Of a DNA stretch of 64,000 nt, positions 62,112 to 64,000 are shown piece by piece. The notes beneath the pieces were generated by a model. That model was given only the letters and a program-made list of their open reading frames with translations. It was not told the DNA's origin and searched no databases. Both the position numbers and the translations under genes were made by a program. Position 1 is the stretch's first letter, and every line of letters starts with the position of its first letter. Origin of the DNA: Dehalococcoidia bacterium (GTDB lineage: Bacteria > Chloroflexota > Dehalococcoidia > DSTF01 > JACRBR01). The DNA is taken from assembly GCA_015478665.1 (NCBI GenBank), contig JADMII010000002.1, positions 1 through 64,000 on the forward strand. The letters are read 5' to 3'.

Positions 62112-63515
62112 CTACCCCCGGTACTGCGCCTTCCCGCCGACGCGGTCCTTGTTCAGGCGCTTGTTCAGGTGCAGCCCTTCGAGGATAAACTCGACTGCGC
62201 TCGCGATCTGCGCCGGCTGCTCGCCCGGGTCCAGCTTCGCCACGGAGCGGTTGAAGCCGTCGATCGAATGCATCAGCTTCACGTACCCCTCCGAGGGCAT
62301 CGTGTCGCTCACCTCCGCGTTCAGCCCCGCCTTGAACCGGGTGACGACGTCCTCGAGGTCGACGACGTTGAAGTAGCGGTTGAACACCGCCACCACCGCG
62401 CCCTGGATCAGCTTTTCGATGATCTGTTCTTCCTTGCCGTCCTCGACCGTCTCAAACTCGACCTTGCCGCTGATCGTCGGGATCACGTACGGCAGGTCGC
62501 TGATCCGCGGTACGACGTCCCGCTCGTGCAGGCGGATCGCCCGGCGAAGCGCGTTCGCCAGCAGGCTCTCGTAGTCGGCGATCGACGCCCGCACGGACAC
62601 GCCAGACCGCTGGTTGACGTCCGGGCTCCGCCGCGCCAGCCGCGTGATCTCGGCGACGATCTCCTTCATGTACGCCGGCACGTGCACTTCGTAGTCCGTG
62701 TCCTGGAACGACGAGTGCTCCTGCTCCATGATGCCGATCTCGTGCTCGACGTTGCGCGGGTAGTGCGTGCGGATCTGTGCGCCGTAGCGGTCCTTGAGCG
62801 GCGTGATGATCCGCCCGCGGTTCGTGTAGTCTTCCGGGTTCGCGGACGCCACGACGAGCACGTCGAGCGGCATGCGAATGTGGTAGCCGCGGATCTGGAC
62901 GTCGCGCTCTTCCATGATGTTCAGCAGGCCGACCTGGATCCGCTCTGCCAAGTCGGGCAGCTCGTTGATGCAGAAGATGCCCCGATTCGTCCGCGCGATG
63001 AGCCCGTAGTGGATCGTCAGCTCGTCGGAGAGGTAGCGGCCCTCTGCCACCTTGATCGGGTCGACTTCACCAATCAGGTCGGCGATGGTGATGTCCGGCG
63101 TCGCCAGCTTCTCGCCGTATCGGCGGTCGCGGCCGATCCAGTCGACCTCGAGGTTGTCACCTTCCTGCTCGATGCGCGTCCGGCTGGCGCGCGTGATCGG
63201 CTCGTAGGGGTTTTCGTTCAGCTCGCTGCCGGCGATCACGGGGATCGCGTCATCGAGGAGCGCCGTGAGACCGCGGATCATCCGGGACTTCGCCTGTCCC
63301 CGTTCCCCGAGGAAGATGATGTCCTGGCCGGAGAGGATCGCGTTCTCGAGCTGTGGCACGACGGACTCCTCGTAGCCGAAGATGCCGTCGAACAACGGCC
63401 GTCCCTCGCGGATGCGCGCGATCAGGTTCCGGCGCATCTCTTCCTTCACGGACTGCACCTTATACCCCGACTGCCTCAGCTCGCCCAGTGTCCGTGGTCT
63501 GTGTTCTGACGTCAT
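62112..63515 (-). CDS. ChlI/MoxR-like AAA+ ATPase (magnesium-chelatase type)
   Basis: 467 residues. Walker A reads GERGQAKS (70-77). The Walker B equivalent reads IFCINELPDL, with Asn in place of the usual Asp. Then come NIMEERDVQIRGYHIRMPLD (beta-hairpin insert typical of the ChlI/MoxR clade), VVASANPEDYTNRGRIITPL (sensor 1) and the C-terminal lid with SVRASIADYESLLANALRRA. The vWA protein downstream on the same strand is the presumed partner, so the pair resembles a chelatase or a metal/cofactor-insertion machine. The ATG at 63515 has GGAAGGA 9 nt upstream. Confidence 0.87.
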   Translation of the reverse strand: MTSEHRPRTLGELRQSGYKVQSVKEEMRRNLIARIREGRPLFDGIFGYEESVVPQLENAILSGQDIIFLGERGQAKSRMIRGLTALLDDAIPVIAGSELNENPYEPITRASRTRIEQEGDNLEVDWIGRDRRYGEKLATPDITIADLIGEVDPIKVAEGRYLSDELTIHYGLIARTNRGIFCINELPDLAERIQVGLLNIMEERDVQIRGYHIRMPLDVLVVASANPEDYTNRGRIITPLKDRYGAQIRTHYPRNVEHEIGIMEQEHSSFQDTDYEVHVPAYMKEIVAEITRLARRSPDVNQRSGVSVRASIADYESLLANALRRAIRLHERDVVPRISDLPYVIPTISGKVEFETVEDGKEEQIIEKLIQGAVVAVFNRYFNVVDLEDVVTRFKAGLNAEVSDTMPSEGYVKLMHSIDGFNRSVAKLDPGEQPAQIASAVEFILEGLHLNKRLNKDRVGGKAQYRG

Positions 63516-64000
63516 GGAGCGCGATCCTTCCGGGTGATTCGCCTGTCGTCCGGCCATACTCGCGCGGCGTCGCCGCGCTGGTGCGCCGTCGCCTTCGCCG
63601 CGTGTCCGCCGCTCAGTATAGCGCTGCTCTCAACACACTCTGCCCCACCCGAACGCTTCGGGTCATCGATCGTCACACCCACGCAGTGCCCGTCCAGCCA
63701 TGTGCAACTGTCGATCATACGCTGCCGGCCGTGCGGCGGGCGCGCGGGCGTGGCGGACTGGCGGCCCCGCGCGCACGGCGGAGGGTGCGCCGGAGCCGCG
63801 CGCACGCCGCAGCTTGCGGCAGGGCGCCGTTCCTGGCGATGCGCCGCCGCGGCCCGTCGTGCTCGGGCGGACCCGGAACGAACGACGCGGAGTTCGGGTG
63901 CGAATGGGCGGGCGGATACGGGAAGTGCGAGCACGAACGCGCGTGTCGCGGCGGGCGCGGCGACACGCAGGGCGGCCCGCACGCGGCCGCAGGCCCGCTT
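63516..64000. other. 485-bp region to the window edge
   Basis: Contains a -10-like TATACT on the minus strand (63615-63620) that could drive the ATPase gene with a ~90-nt leader. The rest is GC-rich without a coding sequence I can support; a gene may begin beyond the edge. Confidence 0.45.

Noticed and set aside
63516-64000. Small Arg/Pro-rich open frames on the minus strand at the right edge
   Set aside because: No ribosome binding site, no family likeness and composition expected by chance at this G+C.

Overview
This window is about 64 kb of very GC-rich chromosome with densely packed, mostly housekeeping and membrane/regulatory genes. It looks like a free-living, aerobic or facultative, monoderm-type bacterium. 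Peptidoglycan enzymes are present (GlmU, an S11 D,D-carboxypeptidase), I see no LPS or outer-membrane genes, and there are multi-PAS sensor kinases, ECF sigma factors, methylmalonyl-CoA functions and an acyl-CoA dehydrogenase. Gene families, G+C, leaderless-type promoters and degenerate dispersed repeats suggest Chloroflexota, with Actinobacteriota as the main alternative. This is inference from style; there is no rRNA or tRNA gene in the window to place it. I see no phage, complete IS element, CRISPR array or plasmid gene.

Layout. 0-2 kb: 5' part of fabF, then an ECF sigma / anti-sigma pair. 2-4.3 kb: divergent alkylation repair (Ogt-type methyltransferase and an Ada-AlkA fusion) around a palindrome-rich control region. 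4.5-8 kb: small heat-shock protein, GT-C glycosyltransferase, dprA. 8.2-16.4 kb: CorC-like protein and glmU (minus), alaS (plus, with an in-frame 53-codon insertion), a small membrane protein, a MoxR/CbbQ-like ATPase and coaE (minus). 16.6-28.2 kb: SDR, dnaN, a Fic-family remnant, an ECF42-type sigma operon with two DGPF proteins, alpha-hydroxy-acid oxidase, MmgE/PrpD, GNAT, acyl-CoA dehydrogenase, cation/H+ antiporter, DUF1801. 28.3-31.2 kb: cvpA-lon. 31.3-39 kb: small regulators and envelope proteins (two receiver proteins, hemerythrin with a repetitive basic tail, zinc-ribbon membrane protein, PRC-barrel protein, a secreted protein of unknown function, D,D-carboxypeptidase). 39.2-44.3 kb: a 1432-residue PAS/GAF histidine kinase with its OmpR-type regulator. 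44.3-48 kb: a repeat-rich intergenic region and several membrane proteins. 48.4-59.3 kb: B12-binding mutase subunit and MeaB GTPase, EF-G-like GTPase with an AarF kinase, a ThDP 2-hydroxyacyl-CoA lyase-like enzyme, thioesterase, enolase, and a J-domain protein translationally coupled to an unknown protein. 59.4-63.5 kb: a vWA protein and a ChlI-like AAA+ ATPase.

Two themes cut across the genes. (1) Many monocistronic genes have a -10-like TANNNT box ending 5-7 nt before the start codon and no Shine-Dalgarno sequence, which predicts leaderless mRNAs. Others have strong AGGAGG-type sites and longer leaders. (2) Several families of degenerate dispersed or tandem repeats occupy intergenic DNA, and two of them together form an in-frame insertion in the editing region of alaS. 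That insertion is the most unusual feature of the window.
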